From an uncultured Flavobacterium sp. (lineage in GTDB: Bacteria; Bacteroidota; Bacteroidia; Flavobacteriales; Flavobacteriaceae), in contig NZ_CAMLDD010000033.1 in the NCBI RefSeq assembly GCF_946478785.1, positions 1 through 41,742 on the forward strand: a DNA stretch of 41,742 nt, read 5' to 3'. A program made the position numbers and the translations under genes. This document shows, piece by piece, positions 8,019-15,670 of this stretch (position 1 is its first letter; every line of letters starts with the position of its first letter). A model generated the notes under the pieces. That model worked only from the letters and a program-made list of their open reading frames with translations. It was not told where the DNA came from and ran no database searches.

Positions 8019-8354
8019 ATGGGATATCGAAAAGGATATTACAGAAAAGACGGAACTTATGTTCAGGGGCATTATGCCAATAACAGATCTAAGTCTTTTT
8101 CAACTAAAAACAATAATGGATGCCTAATTCTGATTTTATTTTTTACCGCAATTAGCTCAATTATTTCGTGTTCAGAATCTTCAGATTCAGTTGAGAAAGC
8201 TTCAAATCCGGATTCAAACTCCAATTGTCCAACTAAAACTTGTGGAGATTTTACAAGTCGGTCTCAAGCACAAGCAACTTATGACAGTAACAAAAGCTGT
8301 TATAAAAACTTAGATGCTGACGGGGATGGAATCGTATGTGAATCTTTAAAATAA
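8019..8354 (+). CDS. Excalibur-domain (calcium-binding-like) protein
   Basis: The ATG at 8019, two bases after the DUF4236 stop, gives 111 residues; a longer frame back to 7950 overlaps the previous gene and is unlikely. The N-terminus is basic and Gly/Tyr rich (MGYRKGYYRKDGTYVQGHY), a short segment seen before other domains in Bacteroidota. A hydrophobic segment (~34-50) ends in a Ser-Cys that could be a membrane anchor. The C-terminus (70-110) is an excalibur domain: two cysteine pairs and the calcium-loop-like DADGDGIVCE. Such domains occur on extracellular nucleases and surface proteins. Confidence 0.85.
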   Translation: MGYRKGYYRKDGTYVQGHYANNRSKSFSTKNNNGCLILILFFTAISSIISCSESSDSVEKASNPDSNSNCPTKTCGDFTSRSQAQATYDSNKSCYKNLDADGDGIVCESLK

Positions 8355-8371
8355 ATAAACAACTACCAACC

Positions 8372-8767
8372 ATGATTACACTAGAACTTAAAAGCCACTT
8401 TTTGAGATTATATCAAATGGCATTATCAGATGATCAATTTAATGTATTGGAGCTTCAAATGCTTTATCATTTTGCAGATGAAAGAGGAATTCCAAAAGAG
8501 GAACTTGATAAACTTTTCCTCAATCCTGTCAGCATTGAATTCACTGTTCCTGAAAACTTAAATACAAAAATTGAATACTTATATGATCTGACCAGAATTA
8601 TCTGGGCTGATGAAAAAATAACCGATGACGAATTAAATATGCTCCGAAAGTATTGCCGGAAATTTGATTTCGTTGAAGAAAACATCAATGATTTATCTGA
8701 TTATCTTATTGACTGTGTTCAGAAAAACATTGGTAAAGAAGAAATTATTAGTCAACTAAACGCTTAA
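8372..8767 (+). CDS. TerB-like protein
   Basis: A 131-residue all-helical acidic protein. Two halves repeat the TerB pattern: a helix, then an acidic 'D..(F/I)...EL..L......' loop (LSDDQFNVLELQMLYHFADERG, and WADEKITDDELNMLRKYC). TerB domains bind divalent metal through such acidic clusters and, in the Ter stress systems described by Aravind and co-workers, act at the membrane together with VWA proteins. A VWA-like lipoprotein is encoded two genes downstream. It is followed after 3 bases by the membrane protein gene. Exact partner and stimulus unknown. Confidence 0.75.
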   Translation: MITLELKSHFLRLYQMALSDDQFNVLELQMLYHFADERGIPKEELDKLFLNPVSIEFTVPENLNTKIEYLYDLTRIIWADEKITDDELNMLRKYCRKFDFVEENINDLSDYLIDCVQKNIGKEEIISQLNA

Positions 8768-8770
8768 ACT

Positions 8771-10039
8771 ATGAAAACACTTTCTCAATTATTTAGTTTA
8801 AAAAAACCTGAAGATTCTTCTTTTAAATTTTTGGAAGAAAATGAAGAAGACAGAGAACAAATCAGAATTACATATTACCAAAGTGGATTTGCAGCATCTG
8901 TAAAAGCAACAGGAAAACCAATTGTTTTAAAAGCATGCCTTCAAAATTTATATATGAGTTTTGAAGATCAGTGCCGAAAACAAAAAATGGAACAAGACCG
9001 ATTAAAACAGCCTTACCGCGAAGAACAGGAAAAGAACCGAACTGAACTTAAAAAGTCTGAAACTGCTATTAGTATTTTTGAAAAAAAAGAACAGGATATC
9101 AACGATAATATCGACGAGATCAGAAACGAAATTATCGACGTCAGACGTAATCCTGACAAATACGGCATCGAAGATGGCAAAGGTTTAAAAGCACAATTTT
9201 ACATCGGTTTGTTTTTACTGCTTCCTATTACACTCTACGTATTAGTCTTTTATATTTCGGCCTCGTATTCTGCTTTTTTCAAAGAATTTTCAAATGATAG
9301 TTTAACAGCTGCCATATTTGATGCAGATGCTTTTACAAATGCTTTTAAAGCAAGCTGGCTTGAAGGTGTTCTCGTGGTAACAATCCCCTTTGTATTTATG
9401 GGACTAGGTTATGTAATTCATATGGTTCAAAAAGGAAAAGGCGTAAAAAATATTTTAAGAATGATGTCCTTATTTGTTATCACCTTTTTATTTGATGCTT
9501 TACTGGCTTATCAAATCGAAAAAAAGATATATGAATTTAATAAAACAACAGATTCTGCTCCATACAATTTAAACATCGCCTTGGGTGAGGCCGAATTTTG
9601 GATGATCATATTTGCAGGATTTGTGGTTTACATAATCTGGGGACTTGTATTTGATTTTGTCATGAAAGAATTTGAAAATATTGATAAGATAAGAGCTTTC
9701 ATCAGAGGAAAAAAAGAGAGTTTAATTAATCTGGAGAAAATAAAAGCAGATTATATCAATAAAATCAACGATTTCAAACAACAGATTGTTACCCTAAACG
9801 GAAAAAATTCAGAACTGCAATCAAAAATAGATGGTTTTGTTTTTCCGGTAAAAGAATATCTGCATTACCATCATCAATACAAAGAAGGATGGTTTCAGGC
9901 TATAAATACAGAAATCGCTTTGGCTCATAAAGAAAAAACAGAACTTCTGGAAAGCTGTGAATTTCATTCTGAAGAGCACCTCAACAAATTAAACTTAGTC
10001 GATCCTGATTTTCAACATTTGGTATATTCTAAAAACTAA
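8771..10039 (+). CDS. Four-helix coiled-coil membrane protein, unknown
   Basis: A 422-residue protein of no family I can name. A soluble N-terminal ~60 residues is followed by a long charged coiled coil (~65-130). Four transmembrane helices follow (about 143-165, 198-219, 229-249 and 274-296). A second coiled coil (~303-350) leads into a C-terminal region with a His/Tyr cluster (EYLHYHHQYKEGW). The symmetric coil-membrane-coil layout suggests an oligomeric scaffold. It is encoded between the TerB-like and VWA-like genes with gaps of 3 and 4 bases, so the three products are probably a complex at the inner membrane. Confidence 0.75.
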   Translation: MKTLSQLFSLKKPEDSSFKFLEENEEDREQIRITYYQSGFAASVKATGKPIVLKACLQNLYMSFEDQCRKQKMEQDRLKQPYREEQEKNRTELKKSETAISIFEKKEQDINDNIDEIRNEIIDVRRNPDKYGIEDGKGLKAQFYIGLFLLLPITLYVLVFYISASYSAFFKEFSNDSLTAAIFDADAFTNAFKASWLEGVLVVTIPFVFMGLGYVIHMVQKGKGVKNILRMMSLFVITFLFDALLAYQIEKKIYEFNKTTDSAPYNLNIALGEAEFWMIIFAGFVVYIIWGLVFDFVMKEFENIDKIRAFIRGKKESLINLEKIKADYINKINDFKQQIVTLNGKNSELQSKIDGFVFPVKEYLHYHHQYKEGWFQAINTEIALAHKEKTELLESCEFHSEEHLNKLNLVDPDFQHLVYSKN

Positions 10040-10043
10040 TTAA

Positions 10044-10946
10044 ATGAAAAATATTTTACAAAAAGTAGTACTGTCATTAGTATTGATTTCTATTTTTTCG
10101 TGTAAGGAAGACAGCAAAAATGAAGAAAAAGAAATCGTACTTAAAAAAAATACTGCTTCAGAAAACTACAATATCAGTATTCTTATTGATTTGTCAGATC
10201 GAATTAGCCTCAAAAAGAATCCAAATCCAACAATGGAATTTTATCAAAGAGATTTAGGCTATATTAAATCGGTTTCAGAAGCTTTTACCCAACATCTAAA
10301 ATCAAAAAGAATAAGGCAGATTGATGATAAAATACAGCTATTTTTTAATCCGGAACCGGAAAGTCCTGAAATAAATTCGATTGCAAATGAATTAAAAATT
10401 AAAGTTGATAAAGATAATGCCTCAAAAGATTTACTGAACTCGATAAGCGGTAATTATGCTTCAAAAACAGCAAAAATATACAATTCGGCAATTAAGGATG
10501 ATAACTATATCGGATCTGATATTTGGAACTTTTTCGACAGCAAAATACAAGATCAATGCATTGATAAAGGGTATAGAAACATTCTAATTATTTTGACGGA
10601 CGGTTATATGTTTTACGAAGGAACCCAAATCAAGAACGGCAATTTATCAAGCTATTTAACTCCAAAATTAATTCAGCAAAATAATCTAAATACAAACGAC
10701 TGGCTGAAAAAATTTGAAAGTAAAAATTTTGGTTTTATTAAAATTCATAACGACTTATCAAATCTTGAGGTTTTAGTTCTTGGCATAAATCCAAGTAAAA
10801 ATAATCCTTATGAAGAAAAAGTCATCAAAGCCTATTGGAGCAAATGGCTGACAGACATGAACATCAAACATTTTGAAATCAAAAGTGCTGATCTGCCTTC
10901 GAATATGGATAAAATTATTAAAGATTTTATTTTAAATAAAGAATAG
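10044..10946 (+). CDS. VWA-like lipoprotein
   Basis: A 300-residue protein with a lipoprotein signal (LVLISIFSC, Cys20). From residue ~43 it has a von Willebrand A-type fold: strand YNISILIDL with metal-site-like D49-L-S-D-R, where the usual DxSxS is changed to DLSDR, and a later strand RNILIILTDGY (Asp186, Gly187). Because the second serine of the metal site is replaced, metal binding may be weak or altered. It is the last gene of the operon and is followed by a terminator. With TerB and a membrane scaffold it resembles a Ter-like envelope stress module; this is inference. Confidence 0.78.
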   Translation: MKNILQKVVLSLVLISIFSCKEDSKNEEKEIVLKKNTASENYNISILIDLSDRISLKKNPNPTMEFYQRDLGYIKSVSEAFTQHLKSKRIRQIDDKIQLFFNPEPESPEINSIANELKIKVDKDNASKDLLNSISGNYASKTAKIYNSAIKDDNYIGSDIWNFFDSKIQDQCIDKGYRNILIILTDGYMFYEGTQIKNGNLSSYLTPKLIQQNNLNTNDWLKKFESKNFGFIKIHNDLSNLEVLVLGINPSKNNPYEEKVIKAYWSKWLTDMNIKHFEIKSADLPSNMDKIIKDFILNKE

Positions 10947-10968
10947 TAATTCACAAAAAAACAATTTA

Positions 10969-10995
10969 AAAGAGGAACTCTATCATCCTCTTTTT
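10969..10995 (+). terminator. Intrinsic terminator of the TerB/VWA operon
   Basis: AAAGAGGA and TCCTCTTT form an 8-bp stem with a 9-base loop and a T-rich 3' end, 22 bases after the VWA-like gene. Confidence 0.75.
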
Positions 10996-11041
10996 CTATT
11001 TATAAAAGTTTCATAAACTTCACTCAAAAAACTTCATCTCT

Positions 11042-11086
11042 TTACGGTTTTCCATAAAATATTGATTATTATTGGTTTTACATTTG
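11042..11086 (+). promoter_or_regulatory. Putative regulated promoter: TTACGGTTTTCCATAA box plus TACATTTG
   Basis: TTACGG-TTTT-CCATAA (11042-11057) and the -7 element TACATTTG (11079-11086) stand at exactly the spacing of the 7490 promoter. The transcript would start about 20 bases before the nuclease gene at 11112. Confidence 0.65.
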
Positions 11087-11111
11087 AATTATTAATCTAA
11101 ACTAAAAACCA

Positions 11112-12167
11112 ATGGAAATAAATATTCAACTTAAATCATTAGCCGATAAAATCAATCAGCTAAAAAGCAGAATAGAAACCGAAGAATCTACAAAACATGC
11201 TTTTGTATTGCCTTTTATACACGTTCTGGGATACGATGCTTTTAATCCGCTTGAAGTTGTTCCCGAATTTACAGCAGATCTTGGCCTTAAAAAAGGAGAA
11301 AAAGTAGATTATGCGATCTTTCAAAACGGAGAACCCATTATTATTGTTGAATGCAAAAGCTGGAAAGAAAAACTGACTGTTCATAATTCACAGTTATTCC
11401 GCTATTTTCATGTTACCAAAACACGATTTGCGCTTTTGACAAATGGCATCAATTACCAGTTTTTTACTGATTTGGATGATCAGAACAAAATGGACGAAAA
11501 ACCTTTTTTGGAATTTGATATCTGTAATCTAAAAGAAAATACAATCAACGAAATAGCGAAATTTCATAAAGCCAATTTCGATGTAGACAATATTGTAAGC
11601 AATGCCAGTTCTTTAAAATACATTAAGGAAATCAAAAAACAAATTAACGCAGAGCTGGAAAGTCCTTCGAATGATTTTACAAAACTTTTTGCAAATAAAG
11701 TATACACCGGCAGACTTACTGAAAAAGTGGTGGATGAGTTTAAAGATTTAGTTCAGAAATCAGTAAGTCAATATATTAATGATAAAATTAATGACCGGTT
11801 AAATGCCGCGCTGACCAAAGAAACAATAAAACAGCAGGTCGAAGAAACTGTAATAGTCGAAGATGACAATAAAATTAATACAACAGAAGAAGAACTTGAT
11901 GCTTATCGTATCGTAGTGGCAATTTTACGCAGAAAATTACCAACCAGCAGAATCGTACATCGTGATACACAATCTTATTTCGGAATCTTATTGGATGATA
12001 ACAATCGTAAGCCTTTATGCAGAATGCATTTAAACGGAGGCAAAAAGTACATTAGTTTATTCAATGAAAATAAGAGCGAAACCAAATTACCCATTTCATC
12101 CATTGACGATATTTATCAATTTGAGAAGGAATTATTAGAAACAGCAGCACTTTATGAAATCGGATAG
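11112..12167 (+). CDS. Orphan HsdR N-terminal-type PD-(D/E)XK nuclease
   Basis: A 351-residue protein. The N-terminal ~150 residues match the type I restriction HsdR N-terminal nuclease domain: 'FVLPFIHVLGYDAFNP', then Asp66 (KVDYAIF), then Glu80-Cys-Lys82 (IIIVECKSW), a complete D-x13-E-x-K active site. 'TKTRFALLTNGINYQFFTD' follows, also typical. A helical linker (~190-255) joins a C-terminal domain (DAYRIVVAILRR...YFGILLDDNNRKPLCRMHL) often seen with stand-alone members. There is no methylase, specificity or helicase gene nearby, so this is not a classical restriction system. It carries the same box-controlled promoter as the TerB/VWA operon. Confidence 0.88.
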   Translation: MEINIQLKSLADKINQLKSRIETEESTKHAFVLPFIHVLGYDAFNPLEVVPEFTADLGLKKGEKVDYAIFQNGEPIIIVECKSWKEKLTVHNSQLFRYFHVTKTRFALLTNGINYQFFTDLDDQNKMDEKPFLEFDICNLKENTINEIAKFHKANFDVDNIVSNASSLKYIKEIKKQINAELESPSNDFTKLFANKVYTGRLTEKVVDEFKDLVQKSVSQYINDKINDRLNAALTKETIKQQVEETVIVEDDNKINTTEEELDAYRIVVAILRRKLPTSRIVHRDTQSYFGILLDDNNRKPLCRMHLNGGKKYISLFNENKSETKLPISSIDDIYQFEKELLETAALYEIG

Positions 12168-12281
12168 AATCAGGTATAACTACTTATTTCCAAAAAAAAT
12201 ATTCTGATTAGATTTATCATCTTCATTAAAAATAAATCAAAATAATTATAACAACTAATCTATCTCCTAAAACTATAGCGT

Positions 12282-12653
12282 ATGAAAACAAAATACTATG
12301 TAATTATTGGTCTTTGCGTATTTACATTAATCACAGCATTAACAAATCCCGGAACTGAGAAACATAAGGAAGAAGTCAAATTAAAAATGAACATATTTCT
12401 TGAAAAACAAATGAATGAAAAAAACACAAATCAAAATGACGAGTGGTCTAAAGCTGGAAATGCAATGGGAAATGCCTTGGCAAAATCAATGATAAACATG
12501 ATGGTAGACAATATGGTTTCCTCATCTGATTATGTTCTTTTTTCAACAACAAATGTAACTTTCGAAGGAAAAACAAAAACAATTGGTATTGGCATTTTGG
12601 GAAACATTTTTTTATCTGGTAAAATTGATGAAGCAATGAATCAGGAAAAATAA
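12282..12653 (+). CDS. Small membrane-anchored protein, possibly DUF4359-like
   Basis: A 123-residue protein with one N-terminal membrane helix (YVIIGLCVFTLITALTNPG) and a soluble part. The 'TNP' directly after the helix and the late 'DYVLFSTTNVTFEGKTKTIGIGILGNIF' resemble DUF4359 proteins, but I hold this assignment only moderately. It starts 114 bases after the nuclease gene with no clear terminator between, and is followed after 34 bases by a lipoprotein gene. It may belong to the same stress locus. Function unknown. Confidence 0.6.
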   Translation: MKTKYYVIIGLCVFTLITALTNPGTEKHKEEVKLKMNIFLEKQMNEKNTNQNDEWSKAGNAMGNALAKSMINMMVDNMVSSSDYVLFSTTNVTFEGKTKTIGIGILGNIFLSGKIDEAMNQEK

Positions 12654-12687
12654 TTTTTAAAGTTTAACTATTCCAAATAAAACGCTT

Positions 12688-13095
12688 ATGCTAAAAAACT
12701 ACTTAATCTTAGCTATAACATTCGTAACACTTTCTTGTAAAAAAGCAGAAGCTCCTACACCAGAAATTAATGCATTTTATAAGGAAGTAATTACTTCGGA
12801 TGACCGAAAATCGATCACTCCGGAAGAAGCTAAAACCTATCATATAGATAAAACTCATCAATACGAATACAGAACAGGAAATTCCGGGCATTATGAATAT
12901 AATTATGATGTAAAAGGTGTAAATATTAAAGGCGATTCGGTTTTTGGGAATATAAACGTAGAGGGGAAATGCGGTGCCGGAATTTTAATGTGTGACAGCC
13001 TTTCAGATACTGAAATTAATACCGAATGGATTTCCTATGGAAAGCTAAAAGCGACTGATAAAAAAGGAAATGAGTATCAATTAATTGTCAAATAA
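12688..13095 (+). CDS. Lipoprotein of unknown function
   Basis: A 135-residue protein with signal peptide and lipobox (ITFVTLSC, Cys17), an acidic helical segment (TSDDRKSITPEEAKTYHID) and a short beta-rich domain with 'YEYRTGNSGHYEYNYDVKG', 'GKCGAGIL' and two further residues typical of a small OB-like fold (ISYGKLKATDKKGNEYQLIV). The two cysteines in KCGAGILMC could form a disulfide. I do not recognise the family. It lies between two other small envelope genes in the same direction. Confidence 0.6.
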   Translation: MLKNYLILAITFVTLSCKKAEAPTPEINAFYKEVITSDDRKSITPEEAKTYHIDKTHQYEYRTGNSGHYEYNYDVKGVNIKGDSVFGNINVEGKCGAGILMCDSLSDTEINTEWISYGKLKATDKKGNEYQLIVK

Positions 13096-13105
13096 AATTC
13101 CACGA

Positions 13106-13315
13106 ATGAAATATACTTTACTCCTGCTATTTATTTGTTTCTCTTCCTTTCGGCTATCGACCACCTATGTATATATATGCGGACCAACCGGTGCAAAAAA
13201 ATATCATTATAAAGAAAACTGTCGTGGCTTAACAGCTTGCCGACATGTAGTAACAAAAGTATCGCTTACGCAGGCGCAAGGATATGGACTAACACTTTGT
13301 GGATGGGAAGATTAA
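13106..13315 (+). CDS. Small secreted Cys/His-patterned protein
   Basis: The ATG at 13106 gives 69 residues with a signal peptide (MKYTLLLLFICFSSFRLS). The alternative start at 13085 overlaps the previous gene and lacks a signal start. The mature part has a clear pattern, 'YICGPTGAKKYHYKENCRGLTACRHVV.....A...G.TLCGWE', which I have seen in many small Bacteroidota proteins. The His/Cys spacing suggests metal binding, as in the small protein at 7577. Function unknown. Confidence 0.65.
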   Translation: MKYTLLLLFICFSSFRLSTTYVYICGPTGAKKYHYKENCRGLTACRHVVTKVSLTQAQGYGLTLCGWED

Positions 13316-13364
13316 GTTTGACACTTTATATTCTCAAAACTGTCATATAAACCATACTCCACAT

Positions 13365-13562
13365 TTAATGCTGAGTTTTCTGTTCTTTATCTATAGTAAT
13401 GGTCAACTTGTTTTTCTTTTGTTCAATGTTTACGATTTGCCCTTCCCTGAAAGCAAGTTTTTCAAGCCATTTGCCTTCTAACCTGATTTCTGGAACAGTT
13501 GTATTGTCCCACCTTCTGGTGCGGAACTTACTATGTATTTTTAATTTCCTGAATTGACTCAT
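13365..13562 (-). CDS. SymE-like toxin
   Basis: The ATG at 13562 gives 65 residues; the longer frame from 13628 would cross the operator region and is rejected. The sequence 'VPEIRLEGKWLEKLAFREGQIVNI' with a preceding 'R.W.....' and terminal 'KNKLTITI' is the core of the SymE family, AbrB-fold proteins of the type I addiction/SOS-induced toxin group. Escherichia coli SymE is controlled by LexA and by the antisense RNA SymR; whether this one has an antisense RNA cannot be seen. It is divergent from an XRE regulator gene with twin inverted repeats between them. Confidence 0.78.
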   Translation of the reverse strand: MSQFRKLKIHSKFRTRRWDNTTVPEIRLEGKWLEKLAFREGQIVNIEQKKNKLTITIDKEQKTQH

Positions 13563-13568
13563 TATTAA

Positions 13569-13588
13569 GTGTTCGTTATTACGAACAC
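13569..13588. promoter_or_regulatory. Operator palindrome 1 (symE side)
   Basis: A perfect inverted repeat, GTGTTCGT-TATT-ACGAACAC, 6 bases upstream of the SymE-like start codon. A second copy lies next to the divergent XRE gene. Confidence 0.75.
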
Positions 13589-13608
13589 AAGGTAAACATA
13601 AAATTTGG

Positions 13609-13628
13609 ATATTCGTTATAGTGAACAC
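13609..13628. promoter_or_regulatory. Operator palindrome 2 (XRE side)
   Basis: ATATTCGT-TATA-GTGAACAC is an imperfect copy of the first palindrome with the same 4-base spacer. Its right half includes the GTG start codon of the XRE gene, so repressor binding would overlap the translation start region and the likely transcription start. Confidence 0.7.
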
Positions 13629-13845
13629 GAAAGAAGAAAAATATTTTAAGAAATTAGGCGAAAAGATTAAGCAATTGAGAGAGGAAAAGAATCTTGATCA
13701 AAAAGCTTTTGCCTTTGATTGTGAGATCAGTAGAACTCAATTGCATATGATTGAAAACGGCAAAACAAACCCACGTTTACTGACATTAATGAAAATTGCT
13801 AATACTCTGGAAATTTCTTTGTCAAAATTGATAGATTTATCTTAA
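13621..13845 (+). CDS. XRE-family helix-turn-helix regulator
   Basis: A 74-residue protein that is a single Cro/C1-type HTH domain: 'LGEKIKQLREEKNLDQKAFAF', 'EISRTQLHMIENGKTNPRLLTLMKIAN.L' and the usual 'LSKLIDL' end. No ATG exists upstream or within the HTH, so it must start with the GTG at 13621. A TA-N3-TTTG element at 13599-13607 would place transcription start only a few bases before it, which makes a near-leaderless mRNA likely. It probably represses itself and the divergent SymE-like gene through the two palindromes. Confidence 0.85.
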   Translation: MNTKEEKYFKKLGEKIKQLREEKNLDQKAFAFDCEISRTQLHMIENGKTNPRLLTLMKIANTLEISLSKLIDLS

Positions 13846-13994
13846 TTATCCGCGATTATAAACGCTACCATGATTTCTTTATGCAGATACTCGTTGAAAA
13901 CGAACACCAGTTTGAGGCTTGGGACTGCGTAACACAATGTAACTAGCTTTGATTAAGCGCTAATTTAGCAATTATACAGTCTTGCATAATGTTA

Positions 13995-14501
13995 TTAATT
14001 CACATTCTGTCTTTGACAACCATCTATTCTTTCTTTTTTAGTTAAAGTCCAAACGTTAATTGCTTTATTTTTTAATTTATTTTCAGAGTCAGGTTCAATC
14101 AATTCAATTTCAATAATACTTTCGGTTGCGATTTTATAATCAGAATTCTCTATTTGATATCCATTTACATACACTCCGTTATTTTTATCAATTCCGAAAA
14201 AGTTATTTAGTTCAGATTGTGTTTTAAATACAGTTTTTTTATTTAAAGTGACAAAAATAATTCCATTTTCAGTCAAATTAAAGAATTTATGCTCTTTCCT
14301 ATTTGGTTTATCTTTAAGGACATTCAATTCGGTTATCAACTCTTTTTTGATTTCTATGACATTTCCATTCGCAATAATATCTTTTTCAATAATGATTGTT
14401 GGACAATTGTTTTTGGTTCCTGGTAATTTCGAATAACTGTCTTGAGAATAGATATTTGACAAGAAGAAAGTAAATATAAGTGTAATCAATATTCTATTCA
14501 T
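13995..14501 (-). CDS. Secreted protein of unknown function (cassette-like ORF 1)
   Basis: The ATG at 14501 gives 168 residues with a signal peptide (MNRILITLIFTFFLSNIYSQ). The frame runs further upstream into the repeat element, so the inner start is chosen. The mature part is hydrophilic with a 'GVYVNGYQIENSDYKIA' and 'IIEIELIEP' segment. Family not recognised. It is the left-most of five minus-strand ORFs of unknown function, and its start abuts the repeat at 14521-14648. Confidence 0.6.
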   Translation of the reverse strand: MNRILITLIFTFFLSNIYSQDSYSKLPGTKNNCPTIIIEKDIIANGNVIEIKKELITELNVLKDKPNRKEHKFFNLTENGIIFVTLNKKTVFKTQSELNNFFGIDKNNGVYVNGYQIENSDYKIATESIIEIELIEPDSENKLKNKAINVWTLTKKERIDGCQRQNVN

Positions 14502-14520
14502 ATAAGTATTTTTAATGTTG

Positions 14521-14648
14521 TACGTTATCTTGCCACAAGTGGTTTGGGGTAAATTAAGCCCACTATTCGAATTTGCCAAAACATCCCAGATACAAAACCA
14601 ACTTTTCATTAAGCCAATTGCCCAAATCCGTTGTAGTGGCTGTTATGC
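14521..14648. repeat. ~130-bp imperfect palindromic intergenic element, copy 1
   Basis: The ends carry GCCAC (14532-14536) and GTGGC (14636-14640), with TTTGGG/CCCAAAT further in, so a long imperfect hairpin can form. It aligns along its length with the element at 15671-15801: shared words include TTAAGCCC, ATTTGCCAAA, ATACAAAACCA, CATTAA and GCCCAAAT. The 3' end is GTTATGCC, resembling an attC-type simple site without matching GTTRRRY. Confidence 0.7.
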
Positions 14649-14742
14649 CTTCGGTTTTTTATTTATCCCAATTTTCGGTTTCGTTTCTGCACCATATTTA
14701 AGTCAGACAAATAAGAAATTCTGTTTTATATTGTCAGTCTTA

Positions 14743-15177
14743 TTATTTGCTTTTCCATTGTATTATTTCTAAAATTGCTAAGACCACAGCAATAAGAAAT
14801 CCAAGTCTAGCAAACCATTTAGTATACGGATATTCTTTTAGTAATTTTTTAGATAATTCAAAATCAATTTTCGATTTCTCAAAATCAAGCAGTTCTTTTT
14901 CAATAATAAAATCTGATTTTGATTTTTCATTATTTAGGTGTTTTAACCAACCTCCATCAGTTATTATTTTTTCTGCCCGACCTGTTAGAAACAAATAGTT
15001 GTTTCCATTTTCAGAAATAAGAGACTCTTCTAATAATATTTTATACAAAGAAATACAATCATTATTTGATAATGTTTTACCATCTAAATTCTTTAATTCA
15101 AGTCTTCGTATTCCGAAATTAGGCTTGTTTTTTATAAAATTAATATTGTGCTCTATTAAATCGTTTATGTTTTCCAT
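14743..15177 (-). CDS. Small tail-anchored protein, unknown (cassette-like ORF 2)
   Basis: The ATG at 15177 gives 144 residues; an earlier ATG at 15201 overlaps a GTTATGCC repeat end and is less likely. The N-terminal half looks like a winged-helix module ('NDCISLYKILLEESLISENGNNYLFLTGRAEKI', then 'GGWLKHL'). A charged helix follows, and the C-terminus is a single membrane helix (ARLGFLIAVVLAILEIIQW). I associate such wHTH-plus-anchor proteins with mobile cassettes, but cannot name a function. Confidence 0.6.
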   Translation of the reverse strand: MENINDLIEHNINFIKNKPNFGIRRLELKNLDGKTLSNNDCISLYKILLEESLISENGNNYLFLTGRAEKIITDGGWLKHLNNEKSKSDFIIEKELLDFEKSKIDFELSKKLLKEYPYTKWFARLGFLIAVVLAILEIIQWKSK

Positions 15178-15223
15178 TTTCGTTTTTTTAAACTGAGGCA
15201 TAACTGCTGGCTTTTATTTCGAT

Positions 15224-15655
15224 TTATATTTTCAGCCACCATTTTATTGTTTTTAATTTTTCAGATTCTATGTCATTTAGGTCTTGATTCTCAAATTCAG
15301 CAAGTTTGTATTTAAGTAATACAATTCCATAATTTTCTTTTAACCAAAAGGGTAATTCTTCAACACTTTTATTCCAATTTTCGATAGTAGCTTTTAGAAT
15401 GAGTATTAAATCCATTTCAGTTTTAGGTTTCATTCTGTTCAATATTTTTCCTGCGTATTTTCGGTCAACATATTCCGTATTTGGCCTTTTTGTGTTTTTG
15501 AATATTTTAATTATTCCGCTTATAATAATTTCGTCATTGACTTTATCTAAAATTTTAATAAGTTGTCGGATTCTTAAATCTCCAATTTTATCCATTAAGT
15601 CTATTGACGAATAAAATTCATTTTGAAAATCATCTGGTGTTATTGGAATCTTCAT
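15224..15655 (-). CDS. Hypothetical helical protein (cassette-like ORF 3)
   Basis: A 143-residue soluble protein, largely helical, without recognisable motifs: 'DLRIRQLIKILDKVNDEIIISGIIKIFKN', a basic middle, and an aromatic C-terminus ('ENWNKSVEELPFWLKENYG', 'KTIKWWLKI'). It lies 46 bases from the start of ORF 2 and 155 bases before ORF 4, with a repeat element in the latter gap. Function unknown. Confidence 0.55.
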   Translation of the reverse strand: MKIPITPDDFQNEFYSSIDLMDKIGDLRIRQLIKILDKVNDEIIISGIIKIFKNTKRPNTEYVDRKYAGKILNRMKPKTEMDLILILKATIENWNKSVEELPFWLKENYGIVLLKYKLAEFENQDLNDIESEKLKTIKWWLKI

Positions 15656-15670
15656 AGGATTAAGCTTGTA

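Noticed and set aside
11112..12167. Type I restriction-modification locus
   Set aside because: Only the HsdR N-terminal nuclease type is present; no helicase part, HsdM or HsdS within the window.
13299..13481. Plus-strand frame of 60 codons
   Set aside because: It overlaps the SymE-like gene antisense and its translation shows no protein-like pattern.
14515..14998. Plus-strand frames of 83-85 codons
   Set aside because: They are antisense to the cassette-like ORFs or run through the palindromic repeat; no start context or protein features.
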